From contig CAYTCZ010000035.1 in NCBI GenBank assembly GCA_964436315.1, forward strand, positions 1 to 32,406: a stretch of 32,406 bases of DNA, written 5' to 3'. This document shows positions 22,224-29,756 of the stretch, in pieces (position 1 is the first letter of the stretch; each line of letters opens with the position of its first letter). The DNA comes from CAYTCZ01 sp964436315. GTDB taxonomy: Bacteria; Actinomycetota; Thermoleophilia; Gaiellales; Gaiellaceae. The notes beneath the pieces are model-generated. The model was not told the origin of the DNA. It saw only the letters and a list, made by a program, of their open reading frames with translations, and searched no databases. Position numbers and translations under genes: made by a program.

Positions 22224-22748
22224 CTAGAGACAGGGAGGAACGCCGGGGCTCGTGAGTCCGAATCCCCAAAGCTCGTCCTTCCAGATGTAGAAGACAGAGC
22301 GAGGGCCGGGCCCTCGGGTCACAAGCGCCTCGTAGCCGGTGCAGGAGCGTTCGCTGAGAGGGCCGTACTGTTCGACAACGGCACTTGCCGGCGCGCCGAG
22401 TTCAACCCCCTCCGCGGAACGCCAGCCGTTCGGCTGCCAAACGGTGAAGACATGAACCGCTCGTCCGGCTGCGAGAACAACGCCTGTTCCATGGGGAGCG
22501 AACGGGCGTGAGTTGAAGTACCAGGTCGTATGCCGACAGTTGCGGCAGACGCCGTGCTTTGAGCCCCACTCACGGAAGATGCGCGCCTTCTTCACCCCGA
22601 TTCCGACGCCGCCCAGGGAGTGACCGAGAACGAAGACGCCCTCGCGCGGTGGCGCGCCTTCAGCTGGGGTCGTGAGGGCGCCGGCGAACGCGAGAAGAGC
22701 GATCGCCGCACCGAGAACGAGGGAGCGGCTGAGCACGGTCCGGGCCAA
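22224..22748 (-). CDS. Secreted protein of unknown function with four cysteines
   Basis: 174 residues. A signal peptide is likely (about 1-31, core LVLGAAIALLAFAGALTTPAEGA). The mature part has C68 and C71 (CRNC), C136 and C173, which could form two disulfides, plus several Trp/Tyr-rich strands (HTTWYFNSR, VFTVWQPNGW, YIWKDELWGFG). It follows the pattern of small beta-rich secreted actinobacterial proteins whose role is unknown. The start is TTG at 22748, or possibly a GTG four codons later; neither has a good ribosome site. It is convergent with the MFS gene. Confidence 0.7.
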   Translation of the reverse strand: MARTVLSRSLVLGAAIALLAFAGALTTPAEGAPPREGVFVLGHSLGGVGIGVKKARIFREWGSKHGVCRNCRHTTWYFNSRPFAPHGTGVVLAAGRAVHVFTVWQPNGWRSAEGVELGAPASAVVEQYGPLSERSCTGYEALVTRGPGPRSVFYIWKDELWGFGLTSPGVPPCL

Positions 22749-22815
22749 GTCTTGATGCGACGGTTGCCGAACATGGTCGCAAATCGACTCCCATGAGCCA
22801 GTTCGAACCCGTCGG

Positions 22816-24027
22816 CTAGCGTGCGAGGAGAGCCGGGACCCAGGACGCGAGCGGGGAGACGTCCCCTTCCCGACCGTTCAGCCGTCGATAACCCAGGGCA
22901 TGTTCGGCCTGCATCATCTTGTGGATCTGCGTCGTTCCCTCGTAGATGATCGGCGCCCGCGCGTTTCGGAAGTACCGTTCGATCCCGTACTCGGCGGAGT
23001 AGCCGTACGAGCCGTGCACCTGAATTGCGAGGTTGGCGGCCTGGAAGGCACTTTCGGTCGCATGCCACTTTGCGAGGCTCGTCTCGCGGGTGTTTCGGAC
23101 TCCCTGGTTCTTGAGCCATGCCGCCTGCATGACCAGCAACTTGGAGGTCTCGTACCCAAGAACCATCTCCGCGATCATGTCCTGGACGAACTGGTTCTTG
23201 CCGATCGGTTTTCCAAACGTCTCACGTTCGTTCGCGTATTCGACGGATCGCTCGAGACAGGCGCGAATGACGCCACAAGCCCCTGCGGCCACCGTGAAGC
23301 GCCCCTGGTCGAGCGAGTACATGGCGACCTCGAAGCCCTGACCCTCCTCGCCGAGAACGTTCTCGGCCGGGATTTCGACGTTGTCAAAAAAGAGCTCGCC
23401 TGTGGAGCCAGCCCAGATTCCGAGCTTGTTCTCCATCTCGGCGGTGGAGACGCCTGGCCAGGCGGTTTCGACGATGAACGCCGTCATGCCGCGGTGACCT
23501 GCATCCGGGTCGGTCTTCGCCACGACCAGCGCATGGTCGGACACCGAGGCGTACGAAATCCAATTCTTCTGCCCGTTCAGGACATAGACGTCACCGCGCC
23601 GTTCGGCCGTGGACTTCATCCCGGCGACGTCGGATCCAGCGGCAGGTTCGGTGAGACCGAAGCACGCCAGCTTCTCGCCGCGCGCCTGCGGCGTCAGGTA
23701 TCGCTGCTTCTGCTCCTCGGTGCCGTACTGGAGGAGAGAAAGCGAGTTCAGACCGACGTGCACTGAGATCAGCGTTCGGAACGCCGACTCGCCACGCTCG
23801 ATCTCTTCGCATGAGAGCGCCTCGGCGACGAAGTCCAGCCCAGCACCCCCGTATTCCTCCGGGATGACGATGCCGAGCAATCCCAACTCCGCCATTCCCT
23901 CGATAACCGACATGTCGAGGTGGTGGTTGATGTCGTTCTCGATTGCGTTCGGGAGGACGCGATCATCCACGAACTGCCGAACGGTGTCCTGAACCTCTTT
24001 CTGCTCGGGCGTTAGGTCGAAATCCAT
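22816..24027 (-). CDS. Acyl-CoA dehydrogenase
   Basis: 403 residues. The N-terminal helical domain starts MDFDLTPEQKEVQDTVRQF. The FAD/acyl-CoA motifs are CFGLTEPAAGSDVAGMKSTA (about 121-140) and NGQKNWIS. The C-terminal domain has QVHGSYGYSAEYGIERYFRNARAPIIYEGTTQIHKMM with the catalytic base E363, as in short/medium-chain enzymes. It removes two hydrogens from acyl-CoA, passing electrons to ETF. The ATG at 24027 fits the family N-terminus; a frame reaching 24390 is an artefact. The -10 TAGACT is 7 nt upstream, so the mRNA is probably leaderless. It is divergent from the VanW gene, with a long inverted repeat between. Confidence 0.95.
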   Translation of the reverse strand: MDFDLTPEQKEVQDTVRQFVDDRVLPNAIENDINHHLDMSVIEGMAELGLLGIVIPEEYGGAGLDFVAEALSCEEIERGESAFRTLISVHVGLNSLSLLQYGTEEQKQRYLTPQARGEKLACFGLTEPAAGSDVAGMKSTAERRGDVYVLNGQKNWISYASVSDHALVVAKTDPDAGHRGMTAFIVETAWPGVSTAEMENKLGIWAGSTGELFFDNVEIPAENVLGEEGQGFEVAMYSLDQGRFTVAAGACGVIRACLERSVEYANERETFGKPIGKNQFVQDMIAEMVLGYETSKLLVMQAAWLKNQGVRNTRETSLAKWHATESAFQAANLAIQVHGSYGYSAEYGIERYFRNARAPIIYEGTTQIHKMMQAEHALGYRRLNGREGDVSPLASWVPALLAR

Positions 24028-24034
24028 GGCAAGA

Positions 24035-24040
24035 AGTCTA
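24035..24040 (-). promoter_or_regulatory. Candidate -10 (TAGACT) of the acyl-CoA dehydrogenase
   Basis: TAGACT on the reverse strand ends 7 nt before the ATG at 24027. The inverted repeat at 24060-24089 covers the matching -35 region. Confidence 0.5.
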
Positions 24041-24059
24041 CGTCGGCGCTCGCGCAACG

Positions 24060-24089
24060 TAGCGGAAAATGCCGCCGCATTTTCCGCTA
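24060..24089. promoter_or_regulatory. 13-bp perfect inverted repeat, candidate operator
   Basis: TAGCGGAAAATGC (24060-24072) and GCATTTTCCGCTA (24077-24089) are perfect inverted copies around a 4-nt spacer. The site lies between two divergent -10 elements (24035-24040 and 24088-24093), so a repressor there could control both the acyl-CoA dehydrogenase and the VanW gene. No gene for a matching regulator is adjacent. A TetR- or GntR-type protein would be usual, but this is inference. Confidence 0.65.
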
Positions 24090-24093
24090 GACT
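24088..24093 (+). promoter_or_regulatory. Candidate -10 (TAGACT) of the VanW gene
   Basis: TAGACT begins in the right arm of the 13-bp inverted repeat and lies 13 nt before the ATG at 24107. The intervening bases form a small palindrome, CGGCGA/TCGCCG. Confidence 0.42.
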
Positions 24094-24106
24094 CGGCGAT
24101 TCGCCG

Positions 24107-26041
24107 ATGTCCCGTGCGGAGGCAGATGCAGCCCGCTCTCCTCGGTCTGCCCGAAAACGGCAGGCTTCGCCGCGCGCTGCCCGCCGACTGTGGCGCTGGG
24201 CCCTCTGGTTCGTCGCGGGACTTCTCGTGCTCGCTCTCATACTTGGCGTTGGCTTCGCCGGATCGACCGAGCGAATCCCAGCTGGGGCCACCGTCATGGG
24301 GGTCGACATCGGCGGTCTTGCCCCGGCAGAAGCCCAGGCCAAGCTGGAGGCCGAGGCCGCACGGTACGGTGAGGTACCGGTCGAGTTCAACGTCGCCGGT
24401 CGGAGCTTCCCGGTAACTCCGAAGTCGCTGGACGTCCGAACAGATTGGGGAGCTGTCGTGGAGGATGCCCGGGCAGCAGGTGACGGGGCACTACCGTTTC
24501 GAGGTTTGAAGCGCCTCCAGATCCGGTTCTTCGGCTATGAGCCGACGGTTCAGGCTGAGGCGTACGCGGATGGCGTGGACTACAAACTCGGCGAGATCGC
24601 GGGCTCCGTCGATCAGCCGGCGCGAGAAGCCTCGATCGCTCTCAACGGAACGAGGCCCGAGATCGTGCCACCCGAGGTGGGCCGGGTTCTCGACCAGCAG
24701 GCCGCGCGCCCGCTCGTCCTGGACGCTCTCCAGTCATTCTCTCGTGAGCCGGTGGTGCTCCCGGTAATCGCGTCTGAGCCGACGGTGACGGAGGCGGATC
24801 TCGAGCCCGCGCTTGCGAACGCGCGGACGGCACTTTCCACTTCAGTCCGGCTTACGGACGGCGAGACGGGCTGGAGAATTCGACCGAGGAGAATGGCCAC
24901 ATACCTGGTCCTGCCCTCTGACGGCGCGATCGAGTTAGGAGTGGGCGGGCCCCAGCTCGACGAGTTCTTCGATCGGCTTGCGGCACGAGTGAAGCGTGAC
25001 CCGGCAGATGCGGAGTTCGTGGTGACGGGCAACATCGTGCAGGTTCAGGCGGCCGTTGACGGCGTCGCGCTCGACCGAGAGGCCACCGCGGCAGCGGTCC
25101 TGAGCGCCGCGCTGAGTCCGACCGACCGGCAGGCGGAGCTCGTCCTCGCCCGGCAGGCCCCCGAACTGACGACCGAGCAGGCGACGGCCATGGGCATCGA
25201 GCGACGGCTATCGAGCTACACGACGCTGTACGCGGGTTCGGCGGACCGCATCCACAACCTCCAGCTCGCGGTCTCGATGCTCGACGGAGTCCTCATAGCT
25301 CCGGGCGAGACGTTCTCGTTCAACGACGTCGTCGGTCCACGAACCGAGGAGCGCGGTTTCCGCATCGCGCCCGTCATCGTTGGAGACACGTACGAGGACG
25401 ATGTCGGGGGTGGGGTGTCACAGGTAGCGACGACGATGTTCAACGCGGCGTGGGAGGCCGGTCTCCCGATCGTCGAGCGTCATCCACATGCGCTCTACAT
25501 CAGCCGGTATCAGCTCGGCAGAGATGCGACGGTCAACTACCCGAATCTCGACCTGAGGTTCCGAAATGACACCGACGGCTCCTTGTTACTCAAGACCGGT
25601 TACGACGAGGCCGGGATCCAGATCACGATTCTCGGGCCCGACACGGGTCGCCGAGTGGTCAGCGAGTCCGGGGAACTCGAGGAAATCGGACCCGTCAAGG
25701 AAGAGAAGACTCTCGATCCAGACCTTGCGGAAGGCACCGAGATCGTCAAGGAAGAGGGCGCGCCCGCGACGAGGGTGACCGTGATTCGGACCGTCTACGA
25801 AAACGACGCGATCTTGCGGGCCGAGACATGGACGACGGAGTATCTGTCTGAGCCGAGAGTGGTCATTGTCGGGACGAAGCCCGTCGATGAGGAACCGCTA
25901 CCGGCCGTCGAAGAGGAAGAGGCCGGCCCTCGGCCCAGCGTGCCCGACTCGGGAGCGAGTTCGACCGAAGAGGGGACCGCCGTCCCGGAACCTGCGGCCG
26001 GTCCGGCCACCGATCCGGAGACGCAGCCGGTCGAGCCTTAG
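24107..26041 (+). CDS. VanW-family protein with peptidoglycan-binding and G5-like domains
   Basis: 644 residues from ATG 24107. A basic N-terminus (1-27) precedes one TM anchor (about 28-50, WRWALWFVAGLLVLALILGVGFA). Two PG_binding_4-type domains follow (about 70-345). The VanW domain spans about 366-508, with SSYTTLYAGSADRIHNLQLA, FSFNDVVGPRTEERGF, GGGVSQVATTMFNAAW and NYPNLDLRFRND. A G5-like domain ends near 590 (EPRVVIVGTKP), then a Glu/Pro/Ala tail. It probably sits in the envelope binding peptidoglycan; VanW has no firmly known activity. A longer frame from 24026 would pass through the inverted repeat and -10, so ATG 24107 is preferred. Confidence 0.87.
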   Translation: MSRAEADAARSPRSARKRQASPRAARRLWRWALWFVAGLLVLALILGVGFAGSTERIPAGATVMGVDIGGLAPAEAQAKLEAEAARYGEVPVEFNVAGRSFPVTPKSLDVRTDWGAVVEDARAAGDGALPFRGLKRLQIRFFGYEPTVQAEAYADGVDYKLGEIAGSVDQPAREASIALNGTRPEIVPPEVGRVLDQQAARPLVLDALQSFSREPVVLPVIASEPTVTEADLEPALANARTALSTSVRLTDGETGWRIRPRRMATYLVLPSDGAIELGVGGPQLDEFFDRLAARVKRDPADAEFVVTGNIVQVQAAVDGVALDREATAAAVLSAALSPTDRQAELVLARQAPELTTEQATAMGIERRLSSYTTLYAGSADRIHNLQLAVSMLDGVLIAPGETFSFNDVVGPRTEERGFRIAPVIVGDTYEDDVGGGVSQVATTMFNAAWEAGLPIVERHPHALYISRYQLGRDATVNYPNLDLRFRNDTDGSLLLKTGYDEAGIQITILGPDTGRRVVSESGELEEIGPVKEEKTLDPDLAEGTEIVKEEGAPATRVTVIRTVYENDAILRAETWTTEYLSEPRVVIVGTKPVDEEPLPAVEEEEAGPRPSVPDSGASSTEEGTAVPEPAAGPATDPETQPVEP

Positions 26042-26059
26042 ATCCTGCGCGCGCAACCA

Positions 26060-26482
26060 CTAGTGGTCGGCGCCGCTCTCGATCTCTCCGATCTTCGCTC
26101 GGAGGCCCTCCGGAATCCTGGTCGGTCGCAGTGTCTTTGCGTCGATGCAGGCGTGGGCCGTCCAACCCTCGGCCACGACTTGCTCGTCGCGCGTCACAAC
26201 GTACTCGAACCGAAACCGGGCCCCGCGCAGATCCGACGTCCGAACGTGGATAGTCAGTTGGTCGCCGAATGTAACGGGTAGCCGGTAGCGGACGTAGACC
26301 TCGGTCGTCGTCACGTCGACGCCGGACTCGACGAGGCCTTTGTACCCACCCGGGTATTGCGCGATGTAGGCGATCCGGGCGACCTCGAGCCATTCGACGT
26401 AGACGGCGTGGTGGACGACGCCCTGGGCGTCGGTTTCGGAGAACCGAGCGTCGAGCTCTACTTCAAAACGAAATCCCTCCAT
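26060..26482 (-). CDS. Acyl-CoA thioesterase, YbgC/4HBT family
   Basis: 140 residues forming a hotdog fold. The active-site segment FSETDAQGVVHHAVYVEWLEVAR holds the Asp (D18) and the histidines of the 4-hydroxybenzoyl-CoA thioesterase/YbgC group. VTTTEVYVRYRLPVTFGDQLTIHVRTSDLRGARFRFEYVV completes the sheet. It hydrolyses acyl-CoA or acyl-ACP thioesters; the chain length is unknown. It is convergent with the VanW gene (18-nt gap) and divergent from the DUF4349 gene. A longer frame reaching 26926 is the reverse of DUF4349. It may serve acyl-CoA turnover with the nearby dehydrogenase. Confidence 0.9.
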   Translation of the reverse strand: MEGFRFEVELDARFSETDAQGVVHHAVYVEWLEVARIAYIAQYPGGYKGLVESGVDVTTTEVYVRYRLPVTFGDQLTIHVRTSDLRGARFRFEYVVTRDEQVVAEGWTAHACIDAKTLRPTRIPEGLRAKIGEIESGADH

Positions 26483-26504
26483 TGAGGCGGGAACTTTGCC
26501 AGTC

Positions 26505-26519
26505 CTTCGACAGTCGAAG
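26505..26519. promoter_or_regulatory. 15-bp palindrome between divergent thioesterase and DUF4349 genes
   Basis: CTTCGAC (26505-26511) and GTCGAAG (26513-26519) are perfect inverted copies around one A. It lies in the 61-nt divergent gap, 25 nt before the DUF4349 start. A regulator site is possible. Confidence 0.35.
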
Positions 26520-26543
26520 CAACGACAACAGAAGGAGACGGAC

Positions 26544-27509
26544 ATGACGGCAAGACGTTTGGCATTCGTAGTAGCCCTGGGGGTCCTCGGGTTGGTCTTT
26601 GCGACCGCCGGCTGCAGCGGTTCCGGAGACGGGGATGATTCGGGGGGTTCCGCCTCCAAAGGGCAGGCGGTGGCTGGGAAAGCGGTGGCAGAGCTGGCTC
26701 CGAGGGAGGCTCCGGCTACCGACGACGCCGCGTCGGCCGAGGCATCTGCAGCGGCGGAAGCCGTGGCCGTTTCGAGCGGCGACTCGACACTCCCGGTGAC
26801 CGGTCCACGCGTAATCAAGACGGCGTTTCTGGCGCTTGCTGTTCCGGAAGGACGTTTTGAGGAAGTCGTGAGTCGGGCGCGGACCGTGGCCTCTGGGTTC
26901 GGAGGCTTCGTGACGAGTTCAACCACAAGTCACCAAGAGGAATCGGAAGTCGTGCGAGGCACTCTTGTCGTGCGCGTCCCGGAGCGAAGTTACGACGACG
27001 CGATGACTCGAATCGCGAGTTTGGGAACGGTCGAGGCGCGGGAGGAAAGCGGACAGGACGTCTCAGCCGAGTTCGTCGATCTCGAGTCGCGAGCCAGGCA
27101 TCTAGAGGCGGTCGAGGCGCAGTTGCTGACGTTCCTCGAGAGGGCCGAGAACGTCGCCGAGGCGCTGACCGTGCAATCGCAGCTGAACACGGTGCAACTT
27201 GAACTCGAGCAAGTGCGTGGCCGGATTCGTCATCTCGATGACCAGGCGAGCTTCGCAACGATTTCGATGGAGATCCATGAAGAATCCCCCGTCGCAGCCA
27301 CCGAGCGCGGCGACGACGGCTGGGGAGTGCTCGAGGCATGGGGTGACGGAGCTCGCGGCTTCATCCGCGTAGCCTCTGCCACATTCGTTGGAGTCGCTAC
27401 CGCGGCGCCCATTCTCCTCTTGGTGGGAGCTGTACTTGCACTCGGCGTTGTCGGTTATCGCCGTCGAGCCAGGGCGAACGAAGTTCCCGCTCCGAGCAAC
27501 CCAAGCTAG
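26544..27509 (+). CDS. DUF4349 lipoprotein
   Basis: 321 residues. The start ATG 26544 has AAGGAGA just upstream, one of few good Shine-Dalgarnos outside the ribosomal operon. The signal sequence (1-23) ends in a lipobox-like TAGC with C24, so a lipoprotein is likely, although -3 is Thr instead of Leu. A Gly/Ala/Ser-rich stretch (25-90) is followed by the DUF4349 domain (about 95-275) with RVIKTAFLALAVPEGRFEEVVSRA, GTLVVRVPERSYDDAMTRI and a coiled coil (VEAQLLTFLERAENVAEALTVQSQL). A TM helix near 285-308 ends in YRRRAR. DUF4349 has no assigned activity; envelope location is inferred. Confidence 0.9.
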   Translation: MTARRLAFVVALGVLGLVFATAGCSGSGDGDDSGGSASKGQAVAGKAVAELAPREAPATDDAASAEASAAAEAVAVSSGDSTLPVTGPRVIKTAFLALAVPEGRFEEVVSRARTVASGFGGFVTSSTTSHQEESEVVRGTLVVRVPERSYDDAMTRIASLGTVEAREESGQDVSAEFVDLESRARHLEAVEAQLLTFLERAENVAEALTVQSQLNTVQLELEQVRGRIRHLDDQASFATISMEIHEESPVAATERGDDGWGVLEAWGDGARGFIRVASATFVGVATAAPILLLVGAVLALGVVGYRRRARANEVPAPSNPS

Positions 27510-27539
27510 ACGTTTGATCGGAAAATCCAATCAAACGTC
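27509..27539 (+). terminator. Long hairpin at the DUF4349 stop codon
   Basis: GACGTTTGAT (27509-27518) pairs with ATCAAACGTC (27530-27539). After one C-A mismatch, GGA/TCC extends the stem to a 3-nt AAA loop. The stem starts at the last base of the stop codon. No T-run follows, so it may protect the mRNA 3' end or act with the next hairpin. Confidence 0.5.
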
Positions 27540-27549
27540 GCGAGTGCAC

Positions 27550-27579
27550 CCCAGAAGCGCGCTGCGCGCCGCTTCTGGG
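27550..27579 (+). terminator. Second hairpin after DUF4349
   Basis: CCCAGAAGCG (27550-27559) pairs with CGCTTCTGGG (27570-27579) around a 10-nt GC-rich loop. It comes 10 nt after the first hairpin and has no T-run. Confidence 0.5.
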
Positions 27580-27610
27580 CTTGATGGTCCCGTGAGGCCG
27601 TACGAAGCGG

Positions 27611-27616
27611 TAGGCT
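27611..27616 (+). promoter_or_regulatory. Candidate -10 (TAGGCT) of a leaderless coiled-coil protein mRNA
   Basis: TAGGCT ends 6 nt before the ATG at 27623. Confidence 0.45.
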
Positions 27617-27622
27617 CGGGTC

Positions 27623-28021
27623 ATGGAGGACGACCGGACAGGCCACGGCGAGGCCGAAACGACCGGCGTCGGGGCGTCCGGCCCGAGCCCGGAACCGCAG
27701 GCGCCCGCCGTTCCGGACGAGAGTGAGCCCGGAGTGGACGTCCTCGCCGAGCTCGCTTCCCGGGGCCACGAAGCCGTGAACCGCGTGCTCGACGATTTGG
27801 CGACCGATCGTCGCCTGATAGAGGCGATCGACTCGTTGCTCGCCGTTAGAGAACGGCTTACCGAAGCGGCACGCGGGGCGCGCGCTCAGCTCGATCAAGG
27901 CAGTGGCGAAAGCGTCGTTGAGCTCCGGGCACGGGTCGACGAGCTCGAACGGAGACTCAGTGACATTGAGGGAGCCGCTAACGCCTCACGCGGTGATCCA
28001 TCCGCAGCGGAACTCGACTGA
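27623..28021 (+). CDS. Small coiled-coil protein of unknown function
   Basis: 132 residues. An acidic, Pro/Glu-rich N-terminus (about 1-38) is followed by a helical region with LAELASRGHEAVNRVLDDLATDRRLIEAIDSLLAVRERLTEAARGARAQL and then a coiled coil with VVELRARVDELERRLSDIEGAA. No TM helix or signal. It vaguely recalls phasin- or PspA-like helical proteins, but there is no firm family. The leaderless -10 and an in-frame ATG support a real gene. It is convergent with the YegS-like gene (12-nt gap). Confidence 0.7.
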   Translation: MEDDRTGHGEAETTGVGASGPSPEPQAPAVPDESEPGVDVLAELASRGHEAVNRVLDDLATDRRLIEAIDSLLAVRERLTEAARGARAQLDQGSGESVVELRARVDELERRLSDIEGAANASRGDPSAAELD

Positions 28022-28033
28022 AGAAAGCCGCTC

Positions 28034-28957
28034 CTAACTCCCGGCTCGGAGCCGGATTGCTCCGGGAACGACCTCGAACACGGCCGGGGTAGTTCCCGGC
28101 TGCTCTCCGTCGAGCTGGATCGGGAGAGGCGCTGCACCCTGCACTCTGATCCGCTTCGCGCGCACCAATTCGAGCTTGGGATTCGGGAAGTGCTTTCCCC
28201 GATACACCTTGGCGAGAATCGGAAGTAGCTCCTTTGTCGTCAGGTCGCCAACCAGGATGACGTCGAGTATTCCGTCTCCCGGATCGGCGTCTGGAGCGAC
28301 CCACATGCCGCCTGCGACGTATTGGGCGTTCGTCACTAAGACCTCGAGCATCGTCGCCCGTCGCGATTGGCCGTCGAGGTCGACCTCGATTTCGTCGGGC
28401 GCCCACCCCGAGTACACGGCAAGAACCGCCCAGAGGAACGAAAGCTTCCCGCCAAGGACCTTGCTCGTCGCGTTCGCGCGTTTCGCGATTGCGCCACTGA
28501 TTCCGGCTCCGCCGGCGTTCGCGAAGTATGCCTCCTGGGTGGAGCCGTCCCAGGTCCGGTACGAGACTTTGCCAACATCCAGCGTCGTCTGCGATCCGCT
28601 CACCGCGATGTCGGCTGCTTTGTTGACGTTGGTTGGAATCTTGAACGTTCGCACGAAGTCGGTTCCCGTCCCTCGAGGGATGACAGCGAGGTCCGGCCGC
28701 TCGTCCGGGTCGGCGCGCATAAGGCCGTTGACTGCTTCGTTCACCGTTCCGTCTCCGCCAACCGCGACGATCAGGTCTGCTCCGGACTGGGCGGCTTCGT
28801 AGGTGAGATCGGTGATCTCGCCCCGTCGTCGGCTCAGCTGGGTTCGACCCTGAAGCCCAACCTCGGCTGCGGTCCGCGAGATCTCGGGCCAGCGCCGGCC
28901 AGTCGAGCCGTTTGCGGAGGCCGGATTGACGACGAAGACGACCTCCCTCGCGGACAT
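28034..28957 (-). CDS. Diacylglycerol/lipid kinase family protein (YegS/DgkB-like)
   Basis: 307 residues of the DAGK catalytic superfamily. The nucleotide site is VVNPASANGSTGRRW at the N-terminus and VGGDGTVNEAVNGL (GGDGT at 67-71). PRGTGTDFVRTF and the C-terminal beta-sandwich with MWVAPDADPGDGILDVILVGDLTTKELLPI and LPIQLDGEQPG are typical. Such enzymes phosphorylate diacylglycerol or related lipids; the exact lipid is unknown. The ATG starts 3 nt after the deoD stop, so the two are probably co-transcribed, though no metabolic link is obvious. Confidence 0.92.
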   Translation of the reverse strand: MSAREVVFVVNPASANGSTGRRWPEISRTAAEVGLQGRTQLSRRRGEITDLTYEAAQSGADLIVAVGGDGTVNEAVNGLMRADPDERPDLAVIPRGTGTDFVRTFKIPTNVNKAADIAVSGSQTTLDVGKVSYRTWDGSTQEAYFANAGGAGISGAIAKRANATSKVLGGKLSFLWAVLAVYSGWAPDEIEVDLDGQSRRATMLEVLVTNAQYVAGGMWVAPDADPGDGILDVILVGDLTTKELLPILAKVYRGKHFPNPKLELVRAKRIRVQGAAPLPIQLDGEQPGTTPAVFEVVPGAIRLRAGS

Positions 28958-28960
28958 GAC

Positions 28961-29674
28961 CTAGTGCTCTCGAGCGATCGCCGTAAGGGCAAGTTCCGTC
29001 ATCTGGTTCACAGCGGCCCGGAGATCGTCATCGGAGATTCGCACGAATTCGCTTTCGACGAAGACGTCGGAGACGGTCAGCAGACAGCCGGCGTCGACGT
29101 TTCGCAAGGCGGCCACCGTAAACAGCACCGCGGCTTCCATCTCGACCGCGAGGACTCCCCGATCGGACCATCTCTGTGCCCGAGTCGGGTCCGGATCGTA
29201 GAAGACGTCGCTCGAGACCACGGGGCCGACACGGACCGGCTTACCCAGGTCTTTCGCGGCGTGGACCGCACCGTGCACAAGGCTCCAGCTCGAGGTCGGA
29301 GAGTGAGGCTCTCCGTTCGTGTAGCGGAATGTCGTCTGGTCAGACGGAACGGCTGACATCGCAATGATCAAGTCTCCGAGCTTCAGGTCCGGCTGGAGTC
29401 CGCCGCAGGTGCCGACGCGGAAGAGACGCTTCACACCGAGCTGGACGAGTTCTTCGTAAACGATTGCGGCAGATGGGCAGCCCATACCCGATGCCTGGAC
29501 GGAAACGGGTTGACCCCGGAAGGTCCCGGTGTAGCCGAGCATCCCGCGTTCGGCGTTCTTTTCTTCAGCGTCATCGAGGAAGTTCTCGGCGATGTATTTC
29601 GCCCGAAGTGGATCGCCTGGGACAAGGCATGCCTCTGCGTAATCTCCTGGCTCTGCACGAATGTGTATTGGCAT
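28961..29674 (-). CDS. deoD: Purine-nucleoside phosphorylase, DeoD type
   Basis: 237 residues of the NP-I hexameric phosphorylase group. LVPGDPLRAKYIAENFLDDA is the phosphate/nucleoside-binding start. ASGMGCPSAAIVYEEL and RVGTCGGLQPDLKLGDLIIA follow, then VLAVEMEAAVLFTVAAL (ribose-binding Glu) and the catalytic D203 in TVSDVFVE. It splits purine (deoxy)nucleosides to free base and (deoxy)ribose-1-phosphate. hpt, 2 kb away, can recycle the base. The ATG at 29674 fits the family start. The TAAGGT -10 is 7 nt upstream. A longer frame to 30034 is the reverse of GNAT. Confidence 0.94.
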   Translation of the reverse strand: MPIHIRAEPGDYAEACLVPGDPLRAKYIAENFLDDAEEKNAERGMLGYTGTFRGQPVSVQASGMGCPSAAIVYEELVQLGVKRLFRVGTCGGLQPDLKLGDLIIAMSAVPSDQTTFRYTNGEPHSPTSSWSLVHGAVHAAKDLGKPVRVGPVVSSDVFYDPDPTRAQRWSDRGVLAVEMEAAVLFTVAALRNVDAGCLLTVSDVFVESEFVRISDDDLRAAVNQMTELALTAIAREH

Positions 29675-29681
29675 GAGGGAG

Positions 29682-29687
29682 ACCTTA
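29682..29687 (-). promoter_or_regulatory. Candidate -10 (TAAGGT) of leaderless deoD mRNA
   Basis: TAAGGT on the reverse strand ends 7 nt before the ATG. A 15-nt motif shared with the GNAT promoter abuts it. Confidence 0.45.
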
Positions 29688-29701
29688 GAGCCTATCCCGG
29701 C
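29687..29701 (-). promoter_or_regulatory. 15-nt promoter motif, left copy (deoD side)
   Basis: GCCGGGATAGGCTCT is read on the reverse strand here and again on the + strand at 29839-29853, a perfect inverted pair across the deoD/GNAT gap. Each copy abuts a -10. It may bind a shared regulator or be a common promoter element. Confidence 0.6.
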
Positions 29702-29756
29702 GGGTGCGGTGCGGTCGGGGATGGATGAGACAAGCAGCACGGCGGGATCGACCGAA

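Noticed and set aside
24026..24106. VanW gene start at ATG 24026
   Set aside because: This start would overlap the acyl-CoA dehydrogenase ATG and read through the inverted repeat and -10; ATG 24107 still gives a full basic N-terminus and TM anchor.
24028..24390. N-terminal extension of the acyl-CoA dehydrogenase
   Set aside because: It is the reverse of VanW coding sequence, and the family N-terminus is MDFDLTPEQ at 24027.
26483..26926. N-terminal extension of the thioesterase
   Set aside because: It is Ala/Ser-rich shadow sequence of the DUF4349 gene; the hotdog fold starts at 26482.
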